Positions 36,526-48,178 are shown, numbered from the stretch's first letter. The stretch is 64,000 nt of DNA from Riptortus pedestris (GCA_019009955.1 CM032228.1:259066001-259130000), one strand, 5' to 3'. Made by a program: numbers and translations. The notes: a model not told the origin generated them from the letters alone.

Positions 36526-36785
36526 AGCCTGTAAACGCTCTAGCGGTCGCAATTTTTGCTTGATCGTTACCAAACGTTCTTCAGCTGCTAAAATCGCACC
36601 ATTGGGAGGGGGGGGGTTAGAGGGGAGTATTTCCAAAAATTCGAAATATCTCCGTTACTGTACGCCAGAGATCGCAATTTTGTATAGAACCAATCTGTAT
36701 AAAAATAAAAGATCTATAAACGTTGTCATGTACATATTTTCACTTTCTTCAATATTAACCGATATATGGGCGTTTTTTAGTTTTC
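36526..36785 (+). mobile_element. P-family fragment
   Basis: It holds the GTAAACGCTCTAGCGGTCGC block, a G-rich box at 36605-36622, the TCGAAATATCTCCGTTACTG block and TCAGTAAACCCCCACTC. It lacks both terminal palindromes. Confidence 0.6.
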
Positions 36786-36945
36786 GGCCTTCAGTAAACC
36801 CCCACTCGAATATAAAAACTTTAATATGGCTTATAACCACGGAAGAAGCAATGCTAATTCACATACCGAGTATTGTTAAGATCATTTTAATTGTTGGTGC
36901 CCAATAAAATTGTTGGCCCCATTTTAGTGTATATCTCGTTTATAC
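36786..36945 (+). mobile_element. H2 module fragment fused to P
   Basis: After CCCCCACTC the sequence continues as an H2 module read antisense (ATATGGCTTATAACC, then GGTGCCCAATAAAATTGTT). The join lies within a motif that both families share. Confidence 0.5.
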
Positions 36946-36958
36946 TTTTTTTTTTTTT

Positions 36959-37329
36959 TTAAGGCAGCCTTTTTGCACGATTTAGCTTGCCTACTTCCCA
37001 TTACCTCATGCCCCACTAGCCTCCATCAGTAATAAAGGCAGCCTTTTTGCACGATTTAGCTTGTGTGCTTCCCATTACCTCATGTCCCACTAGCCTCCAT
37101 CAGTAATAAAGGCTGCCTTTTTGCACGATTTAGCTTGCCTGCTTCCCATTACCTCATGTCCCACTAGCCTCCATCAGTAATAAAGGCTGCCTTTTTGCAC
37201 GATTTAGCTTGTGTGCTTCCCATTACCTCATGTCCCACTAGCCTCCATCAGTAATATAGGCTGCCTTTTTGCACGATTTAGCTTGCCTGCTTCCCATTAC
37301 CTCGTGTCCCACTAGCCTCCATCAGTAAA
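36959..37329. repeat. 74-bp minisatellite, 5 copies, dimeric pattern
   Basis: Units contain GCCTTTTTGCACGATTTAGC. Copies 1, 3 and 5 carry CTTGCCT and copies 2 and 4 CTTGTGT, so the array looks like a 148-bp two-unit repeat. Confidence 0.95.
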
Positions 37330-37411
37330 CTGCTCTTTCAAATGTTTTATGTTACAAACTAATGAAATTGAGAAGAAAGCCACTAGGTATTCTAGGGTCG
37401 ATTTGAATAAA

Positions 37412-38552
37412 CTGCTAGAGGTTACCGTACCTCCGAAGGGTAGGTCCGAACCTACTTCTCGCAAGCTGCTAGAGGTTACCGTACCTCCGAAGGGTAGGTC
37501 CGAACCTACTTCTCGCAAGCTGCTAGAGGTTACCGTATCTCCGAAGGGTTGGTCCGAACCTTCTCGCAAGCTGCTAGAGGTTACCGTACCTCCGAAGGGT
37601 AGGTCCGAACCTACTTCTCGCAAGCTGCTAGAGGTTACCGTATCTCCGAAGGGTAGGTCCGAACCTACTTCTCGCAAGCTGCTAGAGGTTACCGTACCTC
37701 CGAAGGGTAGGTCCGAACCTACTCGCAAGCTGCTAGAGGTTACCGTACCTCCGAAGGGTAGGTCCGAACCTACTCGCAAGCTGCTAGAGGTTACCGTACC
37801 TCCGAAGGGTAGGTCCGAACCTACTCGCAAGCTGCTAGAGGTTGCCGTACCTCCGAAGGGTAGGTCCGAACCTACTCGCAAGCTGCTAGAGGTTACCGTA
37901 CCTCCGAAGGGTAGGTCCGAACCTACTCGCAAGCTGCTAGAGGTTACCGTACCTCCGAAGGGTAGGTCCGAACCTACTCGCAAGCTGCTAGAGGTTACCG
38001 TACCTCCGAAGGGTAGGTCCGAACCTACTCGCAAGCTGCTAGAGGTTACCGTACCTCCGAAGGGTAGGTCCGAACCTACTCGCAAGCTGCTAGAGGTTAC
38101 CGTACCTCCGAAGGGTAGGTCCGAACCTACTCGCAAGCTGCTAGAGGTTACCGTACCTCCGAAGGGTAGGTCCGAACCTACTCGCAAGCTGCTAGAGGTT
38201 ACCGTACCTCCGAAGGGTAGGTCCGAACCTACTCGCAAGCTGCTAGAGGTTACCGTACCTCCGAAGGGTAGGTCCGAACCTACTCGCAAGCTGCTAGAGG
38301 TTACCGTACCTCCGAAGGGTAGGTCCGAACCTACTCGCAAGCTGCTAGAGGTTACCGTACCTCCGAAGGGTAGGTCCGAACCTACTCGCAAGCTGCTAGA
38401 GGTTACCGTACCTCCGAAGGGTAGGTCCGAACCTACTCGCAAGCTGCTAGAGGTTACCGTACCTCCGAAGGGTAGGTCCGAACCTACTCGCAAGCTGCTA
38501 GAGGTTACCGTACCTCCGAAGGGTAGGTCCGAACCTACTTCTCGCAAGCTGC
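37412..38552. repeat. 51/54-bp minisatellite, 22 copies
   Basis: Units contain CTGCTAGAGGTTACCGTACC and the hairpin GTAGGTCCGAACCTAC. Length variants differ by 3 bp (TACTTCTCGC, TTCTCGC, TACTCGC). As a result 411-codon frames are open on both strands, 17-18 codons per unit. The ends are unremarkable, so I treat the frames as by-products. Confidence 0.96.
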
Positions 38553-38945
38553 TTTCCTGTACCGGCTCACTAGCGTCTGTTTAGTATTTTCTTATTCACC
38601 AGAAATAAATATATCTCCAATTGGCAAATACCTTCGTAACAATTACTAATACTTGGAGTGAACAGTATGGAAAATATTTTAAGCTTTCGAGACGAAAGGC
38701 AGGCTACGGAGGGATGGCTGTCTAAACATTCGGGCTTCGACTGTAATTTTCTCCTCTCATGCCATTATTGGTGTGAATGAGATTTTCCTTCTGATGCCTT
38801 TATTGTTGGCAGGTCTGATGCAGAAGGCAATGCGAAACCACTGTATATCATTGTGACCCTTTTATTCCCTTGTTGGAACCACGTCAAAATGAGCTGAAAC
38901 TGTTAAAGGGATCAATTACCATTTGTAGCCTGTAAATACATTGAA

Positions 38946-38948
<3 letters not shown>
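38553..38948. other. Unique DNA
   Basis: Nothing recognised. Confidence 0.35.

Positions 38949-39005
<57 letters not shown>
38949..39005. repeat. (TA)n microsatellite
   Basis: About 28 TA units, not clearly inside an element. Confidence 0.9.
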
Positions 39006-39007
<2 letters not shown>

Positions 39008-39118
39008 TTGCATATTTATTATTCATCTATCTCATTATTAATATTTTATCATTATTTTTATTTTTGTATTAGGTGACATTGTAATGTAAAAGTTTTTTTT
39101 ATTTCTGGCTAGGTTTAG

Positions 39119-39181
39119 CAATGTTCTGGTCGGAAAGAAATACTTGCTACGGCACAGAAGAAGAAAAGGCTCCAGGAAATG
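39119..39181 (+). CDS. Candidate internal exon B (63 nt)
   Basis: An acceptor (pyrimidine tract 39094-39110, then CTAG|GTTTAG) offers two AG sites, at 39112 and 39118. A consensus donor GTAAGA starts at 39182. From the second AG the exon is 63 nt; from the first, 69 nt; both are multiples of three. All three frames are open from 39119. The phase-0 frame reads GRKEILATAQKKKRLQEM, helical and basic; the phase compatible with exon A's best frame reads MFWSERNTCYGTEEEK. Because the preferred phases of A and B do not match, they may not be neighbouring exons. The protein is not recognised. Confidence 0.3.
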
Positions 39182-39873
39182 GTAAGAAGAATATTTGAAA
39201 AACATATTTTTTGCTTCTGGCTTCGCTAATCAAAACTATTTATGCACTTGAACTCGATATTTCTTTTATAAAATAACTAATTATGTAATAATTAATAACT
39301 ACTAACTATACAATTATTGGTCTACTAATATGTTCTTATTAACATTAAATTAATTGTGGATATATTCAACAAACAAGAAAAAAGTAGTCGCTTTTCAGCC
39401 AAGTTGGTGTAATTGATTTAGCAATTACTGACAAATAAATTGGTTGCCCCTGAGCCAATTCACCTATTGAGCATGACGCGATTTTAGACAAATTTCTTTC
39501 GGTCGCAATTAGGTTTAACCGTTACCAAACTCGATATTAATCGTTTTATGTAAAAAGAAAGATGAGGTTCGTTAATGGCTGAAATGTTCCAGAGGCTGAT
39601 TTACTCACTAGACTCCTGCTGCTCCACTACCACTCTAAGCTGGCCAATTACATTTATCTTTTAGTGCTAGATCCAACTGTCATAGCTATGACAGTATTCT
39701 TTGCAGATATTTAGTCAGATATTCGTTGTTAAGCCAGACTTCATCTTTACCAAATTTCCTCATACTTTTGTATAGATCATTTTTATTATATACTCAATTG
39801 ACGGAAAATCAAATGCGACATTACGTTTTATATTCATGTTAGATCTGGGAATCAGTAATAATTTAATTAAGAT
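39182..39873. other. Unique DNA with a small P fragment (39470-39580)
   Basis: CATGACGCGATTTTAGAC, the GGTCGCAATTAG block and AAAAAGAAAGATGAGGTTCG are scraps of the P family. The rest is unrecognised. Confidence 0.4.
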
Positions 39874-40975
39874 GATGACTGGTTGATGGTTACATGTCTG
39901 AAAGGTTATCCTGGTAGGTTGTCTGGTGTACGGTGAGCCGAGATAGGCCATTTTGATTATGTGAAATGACTACTTTCTGATGACTGGTTGATGGTTACAT
40001 GTCTGAAAGGTGTACGGTGAGCCGAGATAGGCCATTTTGATTATGTGAAATGACTACTTTCTGATGACTGGTTGATGGTTACATGTCTGAAAGGTGTACG
40101 GTGAGCCGAGATAGGCCATTTTGATTATGTGAAATGACTACTTTCTGATGACTGGTTGATGGTTACATGTCTGAAAGGTGTACCGTGAGCAGAGATAGGC
40201 CATTTTGATTATGTGAAATGACTACTTTCTGATGACTGGTTGATGGTTACATGTCTGAAAGGTGTACGGTGAGCAGAGATAGGCCATTTTGATTATGTGA
40301 AATGACTACTTTCTGATGACTGGTTGATGGTTACATGTCTGAAAGGTGTACCGTGAGCAGAGATAGGCCATTTTGATTATGTGAAATGACTACTTTCTGA
40401 TGACTGGTTGATGGTTACATGTCTGAAAGGTGTACGGTGAGCCGAGATAGGCCATTTTGATTATGTGAAATGACTACTTTCTGATGACTGGTTGATGGTT
40501 ACATGTCTGAAAGGTGTACGGTGAGCCGAGATAGGCCATTTTGATTATGTGAAATGACTACTTTCTGATGACTGGTTGATGGTTACATGTCTGAAAGGTG
40601 TACGGTGAGCCGAGATAGGCCATTTTGATTATGTGAAATGACTACTTTCTGATGACTGGTTGATGGTTACATGTCTGAAAGGTGTACGGTGAGCAGAGAT
40701 AGGCCATTTTGATTATGTGAAATGACTACTTTCTGATGACTGGTTGATGGTTACATGTCTGAAAGGTGTACCGTGAGCAGAGATAGGCCATTTTGATTAT
40801 GTGAAATGACTACTTTCTGATGACTGGTTGATGGTTACATGTCTGAAAGGTGTACGGTGAGCCGAGATAGGCCATTTTGATTATGTGAAATGACTACTGG
40901 TTGATGGTTACATGTCTGAAAGGTGTACCGTGAGCAGAGATAGGCCATTTTGATTATGTGAAATGACTACTTTCT
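39874..40975. repeat. 84-bp minisatellite, ~13 copies
   Basis: Units start GATGACTGGTTGATGGTTAC. The first copy has 18 extra bp (TATCCTGGTAGGTTGTCT). A late copy lacks TTTCTGATGAC. Two linked variant sites (TGTACGG/TGTACCG and GCCGAG/GCAGAG) recur in an order suggesting duplication of multi-unit blocks. Confidence 0.96.
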
Positions 40976-41592
40976 ACTTGGGGCAATTTGCTAATGATTC
41001 AAGCTGGCTTTTCATATAACAGTTAGTCTGTTAACGCTATAGTCGTAATCTATGTTGGACCATTTCAATGTTTTCAACCTCTGCCAACATTTCATGAAAA
41101 CTAATGATAAATCAGACTTGGTGGAGTGTAAGCTTATTTATTTATTAACGTCTACTGCTGCTATGGATATTCGGCGAGGGTAAGTTTAGCCAATGTTCAA
41201 ATTAAATTGTAAATATCTCAGATTCAATCCAATATAAAAAGTTTAATAATTAATTCCGTTATAAGTAATGTGTTACATTATTTCTTTTGCACATTTGTAT
41301 TTCGAATTAGAATTGATAGTATTTTGTACTTGTAGCCCTAATTCACTCCTATTTTCAATTTTGAGATAACATTTCATGTCACAGAGATCTAATTAATAGG
41401 TAAATATTGAAAGGAAAGTGAGATGAGATGTGATTCGAAGGAAGCCGTCATGTTATGGCAGGCGTGCAGCAACTAGTATTCTTGATGGCAAATAATACTT
41501 GTTACTGCCTGATGACTTACTAAAGAAGAAAGGGGAGACAGACATTAAGTGATTCTTGTAAGGATTTGAGAATCTCTTATTTTGATTGTATT
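40976..41592. other. Unique DNA with P and SINE scraps
   Basis: GTCTGTTAACGCTATAGTCG (41030-41049) is a P fragment, and TATTTATTAACGTCTACTGC (41141-41160) is a SINE 3' end in minus orientation. No gene. Confidence 0.4.
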
Positions 41593-43162
41593 AAGGAATG
41601 GCCGGCTGAGGTGTTAGTTGTCGAAGGAGGAGTATTTACAAGGTTTGCTTAGCTCAATATGTGGGAGATGATTGAAGAAAAATAGTTATTTGAGGAATGG
41701 CCGGCTGAGGTGTTAGTTGTCGAAGGAGGAGTATTTACAAGGTTTGCTTAGCTCAATATGTGGGAGATGATTGAAGAAAAATAGTTATTTGAGGAATGGC
41801 TGGCTGAGGTGTTAGTTGTCGAAGGAGGAGTATTTACTAGGTTTGCTTAGCTCAATATGTGGGAGATGATTGAAGAAAAATAGTTATTTGAGGAATGGCC
41901 GGCTGAGGTGTTAGTTGTCGAAGGAGGAGTATTTACTAGGTTTGCTTAGCTCAATATGTGGGAGATGATTGAAGAAAAATAGTTATTTGAGGAATGGCCG
42001 GCTGAGGTGTTAGTTGTCGAAGGAGGAGTATTTACTAGGTTTGCTTAGCTCAATATGTGGGAGATGATTGAAGAAAAATAGTTATTTGAGGAATGGCCGG
42101 CTGAGGTGTTAGTTGTCGAAGGAGGAGTATTTACTAGGTTTGCTTAGCTCAATATGTGGGAGATGATTGAAGAAAAATAGTTATTTGAGGAATGGCCGGC
42201 TGAGGTGTTAGTTGTCGAAGGAGGAGTATTTACTAGGTTGGCTTAGCTCAATATGTGGGAGATGATTGAAGAAAAATAGTTATTTGAGGAATGGCCGGCT
42301 GAGGTGTTAGTTGTCGAAGGAGGAGTATTTACTAGGTTTGCTTAGCTCAATATGTGGGAGATGATCGAAGAAAAATAGTTATTTGAGGAATGGCCGGCTG
42401 AGGTGTTAGTTGTCGAAGGAGGAGTATTTACTAGGTTTGCTTAGCTCAAAATATAGTTATTTGAGGAATGGCCGGCTGAGGTGTTAGTTGTCGAAGGAGG
42501 AGTATTTACTAGGTTTGCTTAGCTCAATATGTGGGAGATGATGGAAGAAAAATAGTTATTTGAGGAATGGCTGGCTGAGGTGTTAGTTGTCGAAGGAGGA
42601 GTATTTACTAGGTTTGCTTAGCTCAATATGTGGGAGATGATTGAAGAAAAATAGTTATTTGAGGAATGGCCGGCTGAGGTGTTAGTTGTCGAAGGAGGAG
42701 TATTTACAAGGTTTGCTTAGCTCAATATGTGGGAGATGATTGAAGAAAAATAGTTATTTGAGGAATGGCCGGCTGAGGTGTTAGTTGTCGAAGGAGGAGT
42801 ATTTACTAGGTTTGCTTAGCTCAATATGTGGGAGATGATTGAAGAAAAATAGTTATTTGAGGAATGGCCGGCTGAGGTGTTAGTTGTCGAAGGAGGAGTA
42901 TTTACAAGGTTTGCTTAGCTCAATATGTGGGAGATGATTGAAGAAAAATAGTTATTTGAGGAATGGCCGGCTGAGGTGTTAGTTGTCGAAGGAGGAGTAT
43001 TTACAAGGTTTGCTTAGCTCAATATGTGGGAGATGATTGAAGAAAAATAGTTATTTGAGGAATGGCCGGCTGAGGTGTTAGTTGTCGAAGGAGGAGTATT
43101 TACTAGGTTTGCTTAGCTCAATATGTGGGAGATGATTGAAGAAAAATAGTTATTTGAGGAAG
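41593..43162. repeat. 99-bp minisatellite, ~16 copies
   Basis: Units contain GAGGAATGGCCGGCTGAGGT and CTTAGCTCAATATGTGGGAG. One unit near 42448 has an internal deletion of about 27 bp. Variants TACAAGG/TACTAGG and GGCTGGC/GGCCGGC are scattered. Confidence 0.97.
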
Positions 43163-43724
43163 GTTCGATATTGTTGGGACAGACGATACATAAGAGGGAG
43201 GTGACGGCTGACACGAGTTGGGCTGATGGCATGCAAATCTCATTAAGCATTGTTGCTGCTGAGCCCGTCAGGGGGCGCTCAAATTTAATAAGTGAGCACA
43301 AAACTGAACGCGCCGAGACAGGAGCAGGTAAGGCCCTTATCCACTTGTCCCTAATAACTCCTTAATAATACTGATTGCGATAAACTCAGTTTTGAAACTT
43401 TATCAGGAGATGGCGTCACAGTTGCTTGCTCGTGCGTCAAAAGCTAACAGCCTTAAAAGATATCGCTCCTCATTTTCCTTCAGCTAACAGGCACACGAGC
43501 AAATGGGGCTAATCCCATTCATCTCGAGCACTGAATCATCTCAAAATGGCGGTGCCCGTCTTTGCCGCCAAAATATATAACATCATTCTTGATGGAGCTG
43601 GTCGGAAATTAACGCAAAGTAAGGAATATTATATCTAGCTGATCAAAGGGGACTCGCCAACGACGTTATTTGTATACAAAGAGGAAGAATATATATTACA
43701 AGAAAAAACTGCAGAAAAAATAAC
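43163..43724. promoter_or_regulatory. Unique block, possible enhancer
   Basis: Moderate GC and no repeats. ATGCAAAT (a POU octamer) at 43232-43239 is followed by a CATTAA core and, about ten bases on, CATTGTTG (Sox type). ACAGGAGCAGGTAAGG at 43319-43334 resembles a splice donor. The 64-codon open frame through it is weak. Assignment as regulatory is inference only. Confidence 0.25.
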
Positions 43725-43772
43725 TAATATAATCTATATAAATAAATATATATATATATATAGATTATATTA
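43725..43772. repeat. 48-bp palindrome at a SINE edge
   Basis: TAATATAATCTATATA is exactly mirrored by TATATAGATTATATTA with a 16-bp AT loop. The right arm runs into the SINE 3' end. Confidence 0.9.
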
Positions 43773-43972
43773 ACGTCCACTTTTTGCAACTGAGGGTAAT
43801 CGGGACGGGTTATCTACAGGTTACCACCCTTTTCTAGCCAGGCTGGGACTAAGGATTTTACTTAGTGAATTCCGTTACAAAATAAATTCCTATTGGCCAG
43901 GCCAAGAATTGAACCCGCCACCCTAGGATTACCATGTGCTAACGCCTTAACTCACAAAGCCAACCTGACCCT
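43765..43972 (-). mobile_element. tRNA-derived SINE, near full length
   Basis: It contains TAACGTCCACTTTTTGCAAC, GGGACGGGTTATCTACAGGT, the TAAGGATTTTACTTAGTGAA block and a B-box region GAATTGAACCCGCCACCCT. The head's A-box region is shortened. Confidence 0.7.
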
Positions 43973-44436
43973 CCTCTATATAAATAGACAAGTGGAAGAA
44001 AAAAAATAATAAAAAATGAAAATAAATAACAAAAAGAACGGAAAAATATAAATTAAACTAAAAATAAGAAATACCTAATTGAAGTTCTAAATGTTTTCTC
44101 TAATTCTACTATTTAGAGATTTGCTGTTAGGTTTCTGCTATTAGTCAACAGCCACTTCTACATATCACTAAACGTCTTATTTTATATGCAATACGCTTTT
44201 CTGTTTGAGAGTGAGGGGTTTAGACCAGTGCTAAGAACACAACTCCCTTCCGTCTTTCTTATTATATGCCCCACGGAATAATATTATACAGCCAAACATT
44301 TTGGACAAGTAATATACAGCAATTGTCGTTCTGTGTATATGTACACCTGGCAGAATTTGAAAGAAGGGCAAAGTTAATGCTTCACATTATTTGGCTGGCA
44401 AAGGCGTACTCCATCTGATGAGCTGTCTACCTCCTG
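43973..44436. other. Unique AT-rich DNA
   Basis: Nothing recognised. Confidence 0.35.
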
Positions 44437-46464
44437 TCTTTAGTAACATGCCTATCCTTGTCTTTAGTAACATGCATATCCTTGTCTTTAGTAACATGCC
44501 TATCCTTGTCTTTAGTAGCATGCCTATCCTTGTCTTTAGTAACATGCCTATCCTTGTCTTTAGTAACATGCCTATCCTTGTCTTTAGTAACATGCCTATC
44601 CTTGTCTTTAGTAACATGCCTATCCTTGTCTTTAGTAACATGCCTATCCTTGTCTTTAGTAACATGCCTATCCTTGTCTTTAGTAACATGCCTATCCTTG
44701 TCTTTAGTAACATGCCTATCCTTGTCTTTAGTAACATGCCTATCCTTGTCTTTAGTAACATGCCTATCCTTGTCTTTAGTAACATGCCTATCCTTGTCTT
44801 TAGTAACATGCCTATCCTTGTCTTTAGTAACATGCCTATCCTTGTCTTTAGTAACATGCCTATCCTTGTCTTTAGTAACATGCCTATCCTTGTCTTTAGT
44901 AACATGCCTATCCTTGTCTTTAGTAACATGCCTATCCTTGTCTTTAGTAACATGCCTATCCTTGTCTTTAGTAACATGCCTATCCTTGTCTTTAGTAACA
45001 TGCCTATCCTTGTCTTTAGTACCATGCCTATCCTTGTCTTTAGTAACATGCCTATCCTTGTCTTTAGTAACATGCCTATCCTTGTCTTTAGTAACATGCC
45101 TATCCTTGTCTTTAGTAACATGCCTATCCTTGTCTTTAGTAACATGCCTATCCTTGTCTTTAGTGACATGCCTATCCTTGCCTTTAGTGACATACCTATA
45201 CTTGTCTTTAGTAACATGCCTATCCTTGTCTTTAGTAACATGCCTATCCTTGCCTTTAGTGACATACCTATACTTGTCTTTAGTAACATGCCTATCCTTG
45301 TCTTTAGTAGCATGCCTATCCTTGTCTTTAGTAACATGCCTATCCTTGTCTTTAGTAGCATGCCTATCCTTGTCTTTAGTAACATGCCTATCCTTGTCTT
45401 TAGTAGCATGCCTATCCTTGTCTTTAGTAACATGCCTATCCTTGTCTTTAGTAACATGCCTATCCTTGTCTTTAGTAACATGGTCTTTAGTAACATGCCT
45501 ATCCTTGTCTTTAGTAACATGCCTATCCTTGTCTTTAGTAACATGCCTATCCTTGTCTTTAGTAACATGCCTATCCTTGTCTTTAGTAACATGCCTATCC
45601 TTGTCTTTAGTAACATGCCTATCCTTGTCTTTAGTAACATGACTATCCTTGTCTTTAGTAACATGCCTATCCTTGTCTTTAGTAACATGCCTATCCTTGT
45701 CTTTAGTAACATGCCTATCCTTGTCTTTAGTAACATGCCTATCCTTGTCTTTAGTAACATGCCTATCCTTGTCTTTAGTAACATGCCTATCCTTGTCTTT
45801 AGTAACATGCCTATCCTTGTCTTTAGTAGCATGCCTATCCTTGTCTTTAGTAACATGCCTATCCTTGTCTTTAGTAACATGCCTATCCTTGTCTTTAGTA
45901 ACATGCCTATCCTTGTCTTTAGTAACATGCCTATCCTTGTCTTTAGTAACATGCCTATCCTTGTCTTTAGTAACATGCCTATCCTTGTCTTTAGTAACAT
46001 ACCTATACTTGTCTTTAGTAACATGCCTATCCTTGTCTTTAGTGACATGCCTATCCTTGCCTTTAGTGACATACCTATACTTGTCTTTAGTAACATGCCT
46101 ATCCTTGTCTTTAGTAACATGCCTATCCTTGTCTTTAGTAACATGCCTATCCTTGTCTTTAGTAACATGCCTATCCTTGTATTTAGTAACATGCCTATCC
46201 TTGTCTTTAGTAACATGCCTATCCTTGTCTTTAGTAACATGCCTATCCTTGTCTTTAGTAACATGCCTATCCTTGTCTTTAGTAACATGCCTATCCTTGT
46301 CTTTAGTAACATGCCTATCCTTGTCTTTAGTAACATGCCTATCCTTGTCTTTAGTAACATGCCTATCCTTGTCTTTAGTAACATGCCTATCCTTGTCTTT
46401 AGTAACATGCCTACCTTGCCTTTAGTAACATGTCTATCCTTGTCTTTAGTAACATACATATACT
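44437..46464. repeat. 24-bp minisatellite, ~85 copies
   Basis: Units read TAGTAACATGCCTATCCTTG plus TCTT. Variants AGTGACATACC with TATACTTG recur as a linked pair. One unit near 45482 has lost 9 bp. The period is a multiple of three, so frames of about 400-700 codons are open on both strands. None has unique sequence or a plausible domain. Confidence 0.98.
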
Positions 46465-46480
46465 GATAGGACTTCGGTAT

Positions 46481-46553
46481 CTCACCATACCTATCCTGGC
46501 CTTCAGTAGGCATCTCACCATACCTATCCTGGCCTTCAGTGGCATCTCACCAT
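46481..46553. repeat. 33-bp minisatellite, block 1 (~2 copies)
   Basis: Units read CACCATACCTATCCTGGCCT followed by TCAGTAGGCATCT. The core aligns with the 24-bp unit, with about nine extra bases. Confidence 0.93.
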
Positions 46554-46852
46554 ACCAACATGCCATTTACCTGTATATCAACCGATGTACATTTCACTCT
46601 CTGCCTAATTTCCGAGTACTGTTTGATATCCACCTTATAATGAAAGAAATGGAGAAGAGAATGTGAAATGACGTCATCAGCGTGGCATTGGAGTGGGTGG
46701 GAAATCTGCTTTCAGCTAAGTAGGATCGGGCTCACCCAAGAAACCCCCATTTCTGTTTATGTTCTCTTCCTGTCATTTTTTCCACGTCCTACGAAGGTAA
46801 AGGAAGGAGGGTGGTACTAGGGTATAGGTTTCACTCCTTAACAATATAATAG
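46554..46852. repeat. Triplicated spacer, copy 1 (299 bp)
   Basis: Begins ACCAACATGCCATTTACC and ends AACAATATAATAG. It contains TGACGTCA at 46669-46676 and GGGAAATCTGCTTTCAGC. Copies 2 and 3 are nearly identical. Confidence 0.95.
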
Positions 46853-47440
46853 TAGGCATCTCACCATACCTATCCTGGCCTTCAGTAGGCATCTCACCAT
46901 ACCTATCCTGGCCTTCAGTAGGCATCTCACCATACCTATCCTGGCCTTCAGTAGGCATCTCACCATACCTATCCTGGCCTTCAGTAGGCATCTCACCATA
47001 CCTATCCTGGCCTTCAGTAGGCATCTCACCATACCTATCCTGGCCTTCAGTAGGCATCTCACCATACCTATCCTGGCCTTCAGTGGCATCTCACCATACC
47101 TATCCTGGCCTTCAGTAGGCATCTTACCATACCTATCCTGGCCTTCAGTGGCATCTTACCAAACCTTTCCTGGCCTTCCTGAGGCATCTCACCATACCTA
47201 TCCTGGCCTTCAGTAGGCATCTTACCATACCTATCCTGGCCTTCAGTGGCATCTTACCATACCTATCCTGGCCTTCAGTGGCATCTCACCATACCTATCC
47301 TGGCCTTCAGTAGGCAACTCACCATACCTATCCAGGCCTTCAGTAGGCATCACACCATACCTATACTGGCATTCAGTATGAAAATCACCATACCTATCCT
47401 GGACTTCAGTCTATCCTGGCCTTCAGTGGCATCTCACCAT
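46853..47440. repeat. 33-bp minisatellite, block 2 (~18 copies)
   Basis: Same unit as block 1. The left two thirds are regular; the right third (47160-47440) has more substitutions and 32-bp units, as expected for an older edge. Confidence 0.95.
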
Positions 47441-47712
47441 ACCAACATGCCATTTACCTGTATATCAACCGATGTACATTTCACTCTCTGCCTAATTTCC
47501 AAGTACTGTTTGATATCCACCTTATAATGAAAGAAATGGAGAAGAGAATGTGAAATGACGTCATCAGCGTGGCATTGGAGTGCGTGGGAAATCTGCTTTC
47601 AGCTAAGTAGGATCGGGCTCACCCATGAAACCGCAATTTCTGTTTATGTTCTCTTCCTGTCATTTTTTCCACGTCCTACGAAGGTAAAGGAAGGAGGGTG
47701 GTACTAGGGTAT
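47441..47712. repeat. Triplicated spacer, copy 2 (272 bp)
   Basis: Matches copy 1 but ends early at ACTAGGGTAT, where a 33-bp block begins. TGACGTCA lies at 47556-47563. Confidence 0.95.
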
Positions 47713-47878
47713 ATACCTATCCTGGCCTTCAGTAGGCATCTCACCATACCTATCCTGGCCTTCAGTAGGCATCTCACCATACCTATCCTGGCCTTCAGTA
47801 GGCATCTCACCATACCTATCCTGGCCTTCAGTAGGCATCTCACCATACCTATCCTGGCCTTCAGTGGCATCTCACCAT
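47713..47878. repeat. 33-bp minisatellite, block 3 (~5 copies)
   Basis: Five regular units between spacer copies 2 and 3. Confidence 0.95.
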
Positions 47879-48178
47879 ACCAACATGCCATTTACCTGTA
47901 TATCAACCGATGTACATTTCACTCTCTGCCTAATTTCCAAGTACTGTTTGATATCCACCTTATAATGAAAGAAATGGAGAAGAGAATGTGAAATGACGTC
48001 ATCAGCGTGGCATTGGAGTGCGTGGGAAATCTGCTTTCAGCTAAGTAGGATCGGGCTCACCCAAGAAACCGCAATTTCTGTTTATGTTCTCTTCCTGTCA
48101 TTTTTTCCACGTCCTACGAAGGTAAAGGAAGGAGGGTGGTACTAGGGTATAGGTTTCACTCCTTAACAATATAATAGG
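47879..48178. repeat. Triplicated spacer, copy 3 (300 bp)
   Basis: Closest to copy 2 (GAGTGCGTGGG, ACCGCAATTTC) but full length. TGACGTCA lies at 47994-48001. Confidence 0.95.

Noticed and set aside
37312..38584. Two 411-codon open frames on opposite strands
   Set aside because: By-products of a 51/54-bp array. Kept as a low-interest finding only because the indels preserve frame.
43257..43327. Exon ending at GAGCAG|GTAAGG
   Set aside because: The donor is good but the acceptor is poor, and only one frame is open for about 18 codons. It may be a chance site in a regulatory-looking block.
44387..46513. Open frames of about 700 codons on both strands
   Set aside because: Both strands and more than one frame are open because the 24-bp unit has no stop and is a multiple of three. 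There is no sign of selection on one frame.
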